From NCBI GenBank assembly GCA_947492585.1, contig CANLND010000016.1, positions 1 to 64,000 on the forward strand: a DNA stretch of 64,000 bases, given 5' to 3'. Made by a program: the position numbers and the translations under genes. The notes under the pieces were generated by a model. It worked only from the letters and a program-made list of their open reading frames with translations. It searched no databases and was not told the DNA's origin. The stretch comes from an uncultured Paracoccaceae bacterium. GTDB taxonomy: Bacteria; Pseudomonadota; Alphaproteobacteria; Rhodobacterales; Rhodobacteraceae. Each line of letters starts with the position of its first letter. Within the stretch, counting starts at the first letter, position 1. This document shows positions 36,578-44,514 of this stretch, piece after piece.

Positions 36578-36784
36578 GTGCTTGGCTCGGAGTCGTGTAT
36601 CGACCGTTCTCAGTAGAGTTTTAGCAACCATACCTCGGGGTACCAGTGGTTCAAGGCGATTTTACGGGGAATTGCGCAACTGCGATACATCTTTGTGTGA
36701 TTTGCCGGCGGGGGTCTTTGGCCTGTTTTGGCGAACTGGGAGCTTCGCTGGGGCCGATGGGCAGGGCGAGGGCGCGGTTTGGTT

Positions 36785-39256
36785 TCACTTTCGCCGTTTG
36801 GCCCGCAGGGTCGGGTCGGCTTCGGTGGGATCTTCGGGCCAGGGGTGTCTGGGGTATTGCGCGCGCATGTCTTTGCGCACGTCTTCATATGAGCCCGCCC
36901 AAAACCCCGGTAAATCACGGGTAATCTGAATAGGGCGCTGGGCGGGGGACAGCAGTGAGACCTTCAGGGCGACGCCGCCCACCGTGGGGTGACGGGTGAC
37001 GCCAAACATTTCCTGCAAGCGGACGGAAATTTCGGGGATTTCACCTGAGTAATCGATTGGGATTTTACGGCCCAGCGGGGTTTTGAACCCTCCGGGGGCT
37101 TCGCGGTCCAAGAGCTGGGTTTGTTCCCACGACAGCGCGGCCTGAAGAGCGGGCAGCGGATCAAAGCGTTTCCAGTCCTCGGCACTGCGCACATTGCTTA
37201 GCATCGGCAGTAACCAGTCTTCGAGCGTGTCCGTCAGACCGGTCAGCGTGAAATCTGGCAGGTCATGGCCTTCGGCGCGGACCAGTTCGACACGGGCTGC
37301 CAGGCGGGCCGCAGCTCCGGTGAGGCGCAGGCCGAGATCGCGAACGCCCTCCAGCATGGCCACGGCCACTTGATCGGCGGGCACGTCTTTCCAGATCTGG
37401 TCATCCAGCAGGACAGTGCCAAATTGCAGTTGGCGACGGGAGACCACGCGGCGGTCCCGTTTGGACCAGCTGCACAGGGACACGTTGTTTAGCTGATCGG
37501 CAAATAGCTCACGGATTTCGGCATGGTTGATCTGAGACGCCAGCCGAATGCGGGCTTCACGCGGGTTGCCGTCGGTGTCGAGCGCCACCAAAAAGGGCGC
37601 GCTGGCCAGTGGGTCCTCGGGGCGCAGGACGCAGCCCTTGCCGCCGGACAGCACATAGCGTGGGGTGTCACCTTTGCGTCGCTGTCCCACCCGATCGGGA
37701 TAGGCCAGTGCGGCCATGGCGGCGGGTCCGAGATCTGAGGTGTGATCTGGCGCGGATTTGTCGAGATAGGCGGTCAGCCGTTTTGTTTCGGCTTTGATCC
37801 GGTCCACCACAGGGCGGTTCAGCTGAAACCGATGGCGTGCGGCAAACCCTTTTGGGTTTTTCAGCGCGTCCAGACGCAGCGACAGATCCGCGGGCGCGCC
37901 GCGCAAGGGATCGCGTTCGGACAGGAGCGCGGCAATCGGAGCAGCCGGGCGTCCGGCGCGCAGCAGCATATGCCCCAAACGCGGATGCAGCGGCAGTTTT
38001 GACAGGGCTTTGCCATGCGCGGTGATCCGGTGATCTGCGGTCAGGGCCCCCAACATCTGCAACAGGGTCTGGGCTTCAGACAGGCTGCCCACAGGGGGGG
38101 GCGTCAAAAAGGTCAGGTCTTCGGGGGCCGCGCCCCACAAGGCAAGTTCAAGCGCCAGATCGGTCAGGTCCGCAGATTCGATTTCAGCGGGTGGGAAGGC
38201 GGCCATCGCGCCTTCTTCACCTTTGGTCCACAGGCGATAACAGAGGCCTTCGGCAACACGACCTGCACGGCCCTGACGCTGTGTTGCTTCGGCGCGGGTG
38301 ACTTTTTCGGTGACCAGACGCGACATGCCAGATCCCGGATCAAACCGGGTCCGGCGCGCTTGTCCCATATCGACCACAACGCGGACGTCTTGAATGGTCA
38401 ATGATGTCTCGGCGATGGAGGTCGCGAGCACCACTTTGCGCCCATGTTTCAGGGGCTGGATTGCAGCCTGCTGCTCAGCAAAGGGCAGGGCTCCAAACAG
38501 GGGGCGAATTTCGCAATCGCCGGACAGACGACCGTCCAGCTGGGCCGCTGCGCGCCGGATTTCACCTTCGCCCGGTAGAAACACCAAGATGCCGCCACCG
38601 ATTTTGCGGGTGTCGCGATCCGCCTGCACCACCAGATCCACCAAGGCATCCAACCGGCGCGCCTGCGGCGACAGCGGTTTGTCGAGCCAGCGGGTTTCAA
38701 CCGGATAGCTGCGCCCGTCTGATGTGACCATTGGGGCCTCCATCAATTTGGCGACGGGGCCAGCGTCTAATGTGGCGGACATGGCGATCAGCATCAGGTC
38801 TTCGCGTAGGGCGCCGGCCACCTCTAAACACAGCGCCAGACCCAGATCGGCATTTAATGAGCGTTCGTGAAACTCGTCAAAGATCACCGCGCCGATGCCC
38901 GGCAGATCGGGGTCCGACTGCAACATACGGGTGAGGATGCCTTCGGTGACCACTTCGATTCGCGTTTGCGGCGAGGTTTTAGAGGCCCCCCGCATCCGGT
39001 AGCCGACCGTTTCGCCGGGGCGCTCTCCCAGTGTGTCGGCCATGCGTTCGGCCGCCGCGCGCGCCGCCAGACGCCGGGGTTCCAACATCAGGATTTTACC
39101 CGTAACCAGCCCCGCATCCAACAGCGCAAGCGGCACGCGCGTGGTTTTACCAGCTCCGGGTGGGGCCTGTAACACAGCACGCCCAGTGTCACGCAGGGCC
39201 TGCAACAGTGCAGGCAGGGCATCATCAATGGGCAGGCGGGGGCTATAGTTGGTCAT
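36785..39256 (-). CDS. hrpB: ATP-dependent helicase HrpB
   Basis: DEAH-box superfamily 2 helicase of 823 residues. Motifs are APPGAGKTT (31-39), DEFH (127-130), SAT (160-162), and the C-terminal HrpB-specific domain ending with a long tail (WPEDPTEADPTLRAKRRK). Motif VI-like QRQGRAGRVAEG is near the middle. HrpB has no well-established role; E. coli HrpB is dispensable. Divergent from meaB across a 330-base gap. Confidence 0.95.
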   Translation of the reverse strand: MTNYSPRLPIDDALPALLQALRDTGRAVLQAPPGAGKTTRVPLALLDAGLVTGKILMLEPRRLAARAAAERMADTLGERPGETVGYRMRGASKTSPQTRIEVVTEGILTRMLQSDPDLPGIGAVIFDEFHERSLNADLGLALCLEVAGALREDLMLIAMSATLDAGPVAKLMEAPMVTSDGRSYPVETRWLDKPLSPQARRLDALVDLVVQADRDTRKIGGGILVFLPGEGEIRRAAAQLDGRLSGDCEIRPLFGALPFAEQQAAIQPLKHGRKVVLATSIAETSLTIQDVRVVVDMGQARRTRFDPGSGMSRLVTEKVTRAEATQRQGRAGRVAEGLCYRLWTKGEEGAMAAFPPAEIESADLTDLALELALWGAAPEDLTFLTPPPVGSLSEAQTLLQMLGALTADHRITAHGKALSKLPLHPRLGHMLLRAGRPAAPIAALLSERDPLRGAPADLSLRLDALKNPKGFAARHRFQLNRPVVDRIKAETKRLTAYLDKSAPDHTSDLGPAAMAALAYPDRVGQRRKGDTPRYVLSGGKGCVLRPEDPLASAPFLVALDTDGNPREARIRLASQINHAEIRELFADQLNNVSLCSWSKRDRRVVSRRQLQFGTVLLDDQIWKDVPADQVAVAMLEGVRDLGLRLTGAAARLAARVELVRAEGHDLPDFTLTGLTDTLEDWLLPMLSNVRSAEDWKRFDPLPALQAALSWEQTQLLDREAPGGFKTPLGRKIPIDYSGEIPEISVRLQEMFGVTRHPTVGGVALKVSLLSPAQRPIQITRDLPGFWAGSYEDVRKDMRAQYPRHPWPEDPTEADPTLRAKRRK

Positions 39257-39586
39257 GCCCCCTTATTGCGAGGCCTTCACAAAAGGTCCAGCCTGTTGCG
39301 CCCAGCGGGGTGTTGCGGGTGATTCTGCGGTGCCCCGTGTGGTGGCGAGGCGATTAAACCGAGTTGCCGTATGTGATTTGACCCGCGCCGGATTTGAGCT
39401 TTGGCGGCGAGGATCTTGCCATGATAGCGATAAACGCCTTGCTTGGCGGCGGGGTGGGCGGCACATCCAGTGGTGCGCAGCGCTTTGCGTTTGGATCGAA
39501 ACACCGGACTGGCCCCTACGTCGGTTCTGGACAATCGGGGCAGGCTTGCGTGACAGTGGCGGAAATTTTGGGATGAGAGGCAGGCT
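39257..39586. other. 330-base divergent region between hrpB and meaB
   Basis: Open frames on both strands (for example plus 39394-39576, 60 codons from a TTG) have no homology I recognise and no good ribosome binding site. GAGAGG (39574-39579) lies before meaB. Otherwise nothing distinctive was seen. Confidence 0.4.
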
Positions 39587-40558
39587 ATGAATATCGCGGA
39601 TATGAGCGACAGGATCTTAAACGGGGAACGTCGGGCCCTGGCGCGTGCCATCACTCTGATTGAAAGCGCACGCCCTGATCATCGTAGCGATGCTGAGGCG
39701 TTGTTGCGCCAGTTGGGCGGCGCAAACCGCGAAGCTCTGCGCATCGGCCTATCAGGCACGCCGGGGGTGGGGAAATCCACTTTTATCGAATCTTTTGGCA
39801 TGATGCTGATCGGCCTTGGACTGCGGGTGGCGGTTTTGGCGGTGGATCCCAGCTCAACCCGCTCTGGCGGCTCTATTTTGGGGGACAAAACCCGGATGGA
39901 CCACCTGAGCCGTGAGAAAAACGCCTTTATTCGCCCGTCCCCCAGCCAGAACCATCTGGGGGGTGTCGCTCGGCGGACCCGCGAAGCGGTGACTTTGTGT
40001 GAGGCCGCTGGATTTGACATCGTATTGATTGAAACGGTTGGGGTCGGGCAGTCTGAAACGGTGGTGTCAGAGCTGTCTGATCTGTTCTTGCTGTTACTGG
40101 CGCCTGCGGGTGGCGATGAATTGCAGGGGGTCAAACGTGGTATCATGGAAATGGCCGACATGATTTTGGTCAACAAGGCCGATGGCGCATTGAAATCCAC
40201 GGCCACCCGTACCTGTGCGGATTACACCGGTGCGCTGCGTCTGATGCGCAAACGCCCGCAAGACCCCGAGGGTTTCCCTTGTGCCAAAATGGTGTCCGCC
40301 CTAGAGCAGGAAGGGCTGAACGACGCATGGTCCGCTATGGAGCAGTTGATTGAATGGCGCCGTGACAACGGTCACTGGCAGGCGCGGCGTGGACAACAGG
40401 CGCGCTATTGGTTTGAAGAAGAAGTCAAAGGCGCGCTGCTGGCGAAATTGCAAACGGCGGACGCGCAGGCGCGCATGGCTGCGTTGGCGGAGGCGGTCGG
40501 GGCTGGTAAAACCTCGCCGACCGGGGCGGCGCGCAGTCTGTTGGAGAGCCTGACTTAA
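39587..40558 (+). CDS. meaB: methylmalonyl-CoA mutase-associated GTPase MeaB
   Basis: G3E-family GTPase that protects and reloads adenosylcobalamin-dependent acyl-CoA mutases (also annotated ArgK). The 323-residue protein has the P-loop GTPGVGKST (57-65), VDPSSTRSGGSILGDKTRM, ETVGVGQSE and the base-specificity motif NKAD near 197. The mutase gene is not adjacent, although the epimerase of the same pathway is in this window at 14 kb. Confidence 0.93.
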   Translation: MNIADMSDRILNGERRALARAITLIESARPDHRSDAEALLRQLGGANREALRIGLSGTPGVGKSTFIESFGMMLIGLGLRVAVLAVDPSSTRSGGSILGDKTRMDHLSREKNAFIRPSPSQNHLGGVARRTREAVTLCEAAGFDIVLIETVGVGQSETVVSELSDLFLLLLAPAGGDELQGVKRGIMEMADMILVNKADGALKSTATRTCADYTGALRLMRKRPQDPEGFPCAKMVSALEQEGLNDAWSAMEQLIEWRRDNGHWQARRGQQARYWFEEEVKGALLAKLQTADAQARMAALAEAVGAGKTSPTGAARSLLESLT

Positions 40559-40748
40559 TCATGCTTTTTGCCACCTGTAGCATGAGGCGTTTGAGTAGGT
40601 GCGCCCCTGCATCCCGGTGGTTCAAATATTCCCGTCAGAGTGCCGCTGTTTGTTCATGAAAACGGGCGTTTCGGCGCTTGGCGTAAAGGATCCACAGGAG
40701 GCTGTGCAGGAAATCCCTGAATCTTGCCACAAATCCTGTGCAGATGAC

Positions 40749-40777
40749 TTGACCCTCTCTCAAATTCCTCCTAAACG
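40749..40777 (+). promoter_or_regulatory. candidate sigma70-type promoter of rpmB
   Basis: TTGACC (40749-40754), a 17-base spacer and TAAACG (40772-40777) about 115 bases before the rpmB start. The -35 fits well, the -10 only partly. The whole 335-base region from meaB to rpmB (40559-40893) has no supported gene. Confidence 0.35.
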
Positions 40778-40893
40778 CATCCAACCAGTTTTCGGGCGCA
40801 GCCAATGGCCGCGCCCTAGTGATTTGGCATTTAATGCGGTTTCCCGAATGGATCGGGGCTGAGGAGAATGCCGCAGATACGAAGGATAAACCC

Positions 40894-41184
40894 ATGTCGC
40901 GCCGTTGCGAATTGACCGGAAAAGGCCCGATGACTGGCAACAATGTCAGCCATGCTAAAAACAGAACTCGTCGTCGGTTTCTGCCGAACCTGAACGACGT
41001 CACCCTGCAGTCCGATACACTGGGCCGTGGCGTGAAGCTGCGCATTTCCGCAGCTGCTCTGCGTTCTGTTGATCACCGTGGTGGTCTGGATGCGTTCTTG
41101 GCAAAAGCCAAAGACGAAGAGCTGTCGACTGCTGCTCTGAAAGTGAAAAAAGAGATCTCCAAAGCACAAGTTGCTCAGGCCTGA
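40894..41184 (+). CDS. rpmB: 50S ribosomal protein L28
   Basis: Large-subunit ribosomal protein of 96 residues. It starts [33 protein letters not shown], which is diagnostic for L28 of alphaproteobacteria, and ends in a Lys-rich helical tail. AAGGA (40882-40886) is 7 bases before the ATG at 40894. It stands alone, with a clear terminator at 41211-41243. Confidence 0.97.
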   Translation: MSRRCELTGKGPMTGNNVSHAKNRTRRRFLPNLNDVTLQSDTLGRGVKLRISAAALRSVDHRGGLDAFLAKAKDEELSTAALKVKKEISKAQVAQA

Positions 41185-41210
41185 TCCATTTCACAAACGT
41201 GAAATTCTGA

Positions 41211-41243
41211 AACGCCGTGCTTCATCATGAAGCGCGGCGTTTT
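41211..41243 (+). terminator. rho-independent terminator of rpmB
   Basis: AACGCCGTGCTTCA (41211-41224), loop TCA, TGAAGCGCGGCGTT (41228-41241), one G-T pair in 14, followed by TT and a weaker T run. Confidence 0.9.
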
Positions 41244-41304
41244 GCCGTTTGAAACAGGGAAATCTACCCTTGAGCTTGTATGCAACCCCAGCCATACACG
41301 CTTT

Positions 41305-41655
41305 ATGTTCCTGGGATTTCGCTTAATTCTTGCCCTTTTTCTAACGTGCTGCATCGCTGCCACCAGCAGTGCAGCGGCGGCGCGATTGGGTATGCAGGAT
41401 GCGCAAGGGCAGCTGGTTATTTGTACTGGCGATGGGGTGGTCACGCTGTATTTGGACGCGCAGGGAGAGCCCACGGCCGCGCCGCACAGCTGTCCTGACT
41501 GTTTGGTTCCGTCGCTAGAGGCGCTGGGCATTACCACACAAGCGGCGCCCCAACCGCGTGCCTTTCGACGCATAGCGCATGCGCCCATGCCGTATTTTCA
41601 GGCGTTGACACTATTGATACAGGCCACAGCCCGCGCGCCGCCCGGAGCTGCATAG
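41305..41655 (+). CDS. DUF2946-like exported protein
   Basis: A 116-residue protein with an N-terminal hydrophobic segment (FRLILALFLTCCIAATSSAAA) acting as signal peptide or anchor, then VICTGDGVVTLYLDA and the CPDC motif in APHSCPDCLVP. This C-x-C-like pair after a short beta region fits DUF2946, small exported proteins often beside copper genes. The PCu(A)C chaperone follows 42 bases later, supporting a copper-related role. The ATG at 41305 lacks a good ribosome binding site, so the start is uncertain. Confidence 0.72.
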   Translation: MFLGFRLILALFLTCCIAATSSAAAARLGMQDAQGQLVICTGDGVVTLYLDAQGEPTAAPHSCPDCLVPSLEALGITTQAAPQPRAFRRIAHAPMPYFQALTLLIQATARAPPGAA

Positions 41656-41697
41656 TCCGCCACCCTTTTTATCACTCAAATACATGGGAGACGTGTT

Positions 41698-42216
41698 ATG
41701 TCCCTGAAATCGTATCTTCTTGCGGCAGTTGCTGCTGTAGCGCTGACCACGCCCGCTGTGGCCGACCACACTGGCGTTAAAGTCGAGGACGCCTATGCGC
41801 GGGTTTCTTCGCCCAACGCCAAAACGGGCGCTGCCTTTTTGCAGATCATCAACCACACCGACGAAGATGATCGCCTGATTGATGCGAAATCTGATGTGGC
41901 TGCGCGTGTTGAGTTGCACACCCACAAGGCCGGCGACAATGGTGTGATGCGGATGATCCATGTGGAAGAGGGCTTTGCCCTGCCTGCGGGCGGCGACCAC
42001 GTGCTGAAGCGCGGCGGCGATCATGTTATGCTGATGGGGTTGAACCGCAGTCTCAAACACGGTGATGTTGTGCCAATCACGCTGGTCTTTGAACAGGCCG
42101 GGGAAATTGTTGTGGACGTCACAGTTGATCTGGAGCGCAAGGCGCAACACGGCGGCGCTCATGATCACCATAAAGCTGCCACAGACGGAGATCACGACCA
42201 TTCGGCGCACCACTAA
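41698..42216 (+). CDS. copper chaperone PCu(A)C
   Basis: Periplasmic copper(I) chaperone that can deliver copper to the CuA site of cytochrome oxidase. The 172-residue protein has a signal peptide (about residues 1-22, ending TPAVA) and the H-x-M ligand set: HTHKAGDNGVMRM and GGDHVMLMGL. A His-rich tail (AHDHHKAATDGDHDHSAHH) is an addition to the minimal domain and could bind further metal. Follows the DUF2946-like gene. Confidence 0.92.
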   Translation: MSLKSYLLAAVAAVALTTPAVADHTGVKVEDAYARVSSPNAKTGAAFLQIINHTDEDDRLIDAKSDVAARVELHTHKAGDNGVMRMIHVEEGFALPAGGDHVLKRGGDHVMLMGLNRSLKHGDVVPITLVFEQAGEIVVDVTVDLERKAQHGGAHDHHKAATDGDHDHSAHH

Positions 42217-42341
42217 TCGCGCGCGGCTTGAGTAACACTGGTGCGGGCCTTTGCGGAGGCCCGCAGTCACTGGTGGGCAGCTATGATGTTGTTATAGTGC
42301 AGGGACACTGCACCCATCACGATTTAACCGGAGCCGCTGCC

Positions 42342-42779
42342 ATGTCCGTTCGTATCCTGTTTGTCTGTCTTGGCAATATCTGCCGGTCCCCCGCTGCCGA
42401 AGGCGTGTTTCGCAGGCTTGCTCCTGAAATGATGTGTGACAGCGCAGGCACCGCTGGTTGGCACGTGGGCAATCCCCCTTACGCGCCCATGCAGCAGGCC
42501 GCCCGCAAGCGTGGTGTGGACCTGAGCGCACTACGCGCACGTCAATTTTCTGTGGCGGATTTTGATGCTTTTGACCTGATCATTGCCATGGACGACAGCA
42601 ACCGCGCAGATATTGAAGCAGAGCGTCCCGACGGCAATTCAACGCCTGTGGTCCTGTTCACGGATTTTGCCCCACACAGCGGCATGGATCATGTGCCTGA
42701 CCCTTACTATACGCGCGATTTCGGCGGCTGTCTGGATTTGATCCAGACAGCCGCCGAAGGTCTAAAAGGCGCAGTGTAA
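42342..42779 (+). CDS. low molecular weight protein tyrosine phosphatase
   Basis: A 145-residue phosphatase with the active-site loop CLGNICRS (C9 to R15, CX5R) and the general acid Asp in DPYYTRDF (D120). All catalytic residues are present. The ATG at 42342 is chosen because family members begin directly with VRILFVCLGN; the open frame starts earlier at 42228 without support. Arsenate reductase is the alternative in this fold but the DPYY motif favours a phosphatase. Confidence 0.93.
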   Translation: MSVRILFVCLGNICRSPAAEGVFRRLAPEMMCDSAGTAGWHVGNPPYAPMQQAARKRGVDLSALRARQFSVADFDAFDLIIAMDDSNRADIEAERPDGNSTPVVLFTDFAPHSGMDHVPDPYYTRDFGGCLDLIQTAAEGLKGAV

Positions 42780-42783
42780 CCGA

Positions 42784-43749
42784 TCAGGTTTCGATGACGC
42801 GAAATTCACCTGCCAGCCAGGGCAGGCGGCTCACGGCGGGGTCAACCATTTGGGTTTGAACCAGACGGCGCACTGTGGTGCTGACGTCGCGGGGGACACG
42901 GTCCGCCCAGTCGGATGCGGCAAACATCGAGATTGTCCGTGCGCATGAGCCTGAGGGCAGGGGGAACACATCCAGTTGTTCATGGAAACGCGCGGCGCGC
43001 ATATAGCCCAACGGTGTGGTGATAGCCCAGCCGATGCGACGTGCCACCATGGCCATCAGCGCCAGATGAGACCCGATTTCAAAGCGTTCTTCGTAATCCA
43101 GCTTATAGCGGTGGAGGTGGGCTTCGATCTGACGTGAAATCAGCTGCTCGCGTTCATAGCGCAGGAAAGGCAGCTCGTTTAGAAGATCTGGTTCGTTTTG
43201 GGGATCTTTAAAGAACCCGCGGGGCGCCACCAGAATAAAGGGATCCTGTATCATCGGATATTCGGTGACCCCATCGCGCAATTCACCGGTCGAGGCGGCA
43301 ACAGCAATGTTCAGCTCGCGCGCGTCCATGGCGCGGCAGATTTCAAGGCTGGAGGCGGTGACCATTTTCAGGCGACATTGGGTCAGGCTGTCCGCCAAGA
43401 TGGTTGCCAGACGCGGGGTCAGATCATTGTCAAAGTCATCGATAAGACCAATGGTCAGCGTGCTCAGATGGGTCAGATCCATCACGGTCAGCTCGCTTTG
43501 CGCCAATCGCAGTTCTGACAACACCAGTTCTGCCCGCACCAGAAAATTACGCCCGGCCGGGGTCAGCACCATCGGACGGCGCCCGTGATCCACCAGATCG
43601 CCACCCAAAGCTTTTTCCAGATTGCGCAATTGCTGACTGACGGCAGGCTGGCTTAGCCCGGTGATCTCAGCTGCCTGGGCGACGGATCCAGTTTTGGCGA
43701 GGGCCTCAAAAACCTCCAAACCACGCAGCGTGACCCCTTTTAACAACAT
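42784..43749 (-). CDS. LysR family transcriptional regulator
   Basis: A 321-residue regulator with an N-terminal winged helix-turn-helix (LRGLEVFEALAKTGSVAQAAEITGLSQPAVSQQLRNLEKALG) and a substrate-binding domain. Unlike most LysR genes it is not divergently paired with an obvious target within the window: the neighbours are the phosphatase, convergent, and a small exported protein on the same strand. Target and inducer are unknown. Confidence 0.92.
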   Translation of the reverse strand: MLLKGVTLRGLEVFEALAKTGSVAQAAEITGLSQPAVSQQLRNLEKALGGDLVDHGRRPMVLTPAGRNFLVRAELVLSELRLAQSELTVMDLTHLSTLTIGLIDDFDNDLTPRLATILADSLTQCRLKMVTASSLEICRAMDARELNIAVAASTGELRDGVTEYPMIQDPFILVAPRGFFKDPQNEPDLLNELPFLRYEREQLISRQIEAHLHRYKLDYEERFEIGSHLALMAMVARRIGWAITTPLGYMRAARFHEQLDVFPLPSGSCARTISMFAASDWADRVPRDVSTTVRRLVQTQMVDPAVSRLPWLAGEFRVIET

Positions 43750-43963
43750 GAAAATACTCCAAAAAAGTTCTTGAAACTGTGTAAAATTTTATTGAATGCG
43801 AGGAAAGGTGTGCCCCGGGTGGATTTTCCCCGTACTGATGCGGATGCGCGCCGCGTCTACAACGGGTGCACAGATCACAGCAATTGCAGTGACGAAACGG
43901 GAATGAAACTCACTATTTTTGGTGAACCTAGGATGTATCTATTGGAGCCCGCGTCATTTTGTC

Positions 43964-44269
43964 CTACCCGCAGCGGCGCACGGCGACAGATCCAAAGGCC
44001 TGATATTTTTGCCACAGACGTTCATCACTGCGCCGATCTGACTGGCGAACGCTCTGGGCCTGATCGGGGTCTTTGAACCATTTGGCGACCACGCGCTGGT
44101 CGGTGCGGCTCAAGGTGCTGTCGGCCACGCGACCGATGCAGCGACACAAGGATTGGCTGGCGGGGCGGTCTGACTGGCGGCAGGCCCGTTCGACATCAGC
44201 AAACGCCCCAGAGGTAGAGGTGATCAAAGCCAATCCAAAGCTGGCAGCGACGGTGGTGATGCGGATCAT
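43964..44269 (-). CDS. small exported hypothetical protein
   Basis: A 101-residue protein with a signal peptide (MIRITTVAASFGLALITSTSGAFA, cleavage about 24). The mature part has four cysteines, three of them clustered as ACRQSDRPASQSLCRCIG plus one at the end (VRRCG), which could form two disulfides. DQRVVAKWFKDPD and LWQKYQAFG are conserved in similar hypothetical proteins of this family as I recall. Function unknown. Confidence 0.75.
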   Translation of the reverse strand: MIRITTVAASFGLALITSTSGAFADVERACRQSDRPASQSLCRCIGRVADSTLSRTDQRVVAKWFKDPDQAQSVRQSDRRSDERLWQKYQAFGSVAVRRCG

Positions 44270-44458
44270 GCCTGTGTTTCCAATGTGTTGGTCGTAAACG
44301 CCATCCTGTCCCGGATGTTGCAGGCCAATATGGCCGAGCCTGATCCAAGTTGCAATTGCAGCAACGCGGATGTAATGCGGTTCAGCTCTCGCCCGGACCG
44401 AAAATATGAGATTGGATCGCGATGCGATGCCCCCTTCACCCGGACGATAGACCGGGCA

Positions 44459-44485
44459 GCCCCCGCCCGCCCCCCAGGCGGGGGC
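44459..44485. terminator. GC-rich hairpin at the 3' end of the Ser-Ala-His repeat gene
   Basis: GCCCCCGCC (44459-44467), loop of nine mostly C bases, GGCGGGGGC (44477-44485), then TTT on the plus strand. It lies 30 bases beyond the stop of the minus-strand gene; without a U tract on that side its role is uncertain. Confidence 0.4.
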
Positions 44486-44514
44486 TTTGCCCCTACCTCG
44501 GTCGGGCGCTGCCC

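Noticed and set aside
39394-39576. 60-codon frame between hrpB and meaB
   Set aside because: TTG start, no site, Gly/Ser-rich composition of chance frames.
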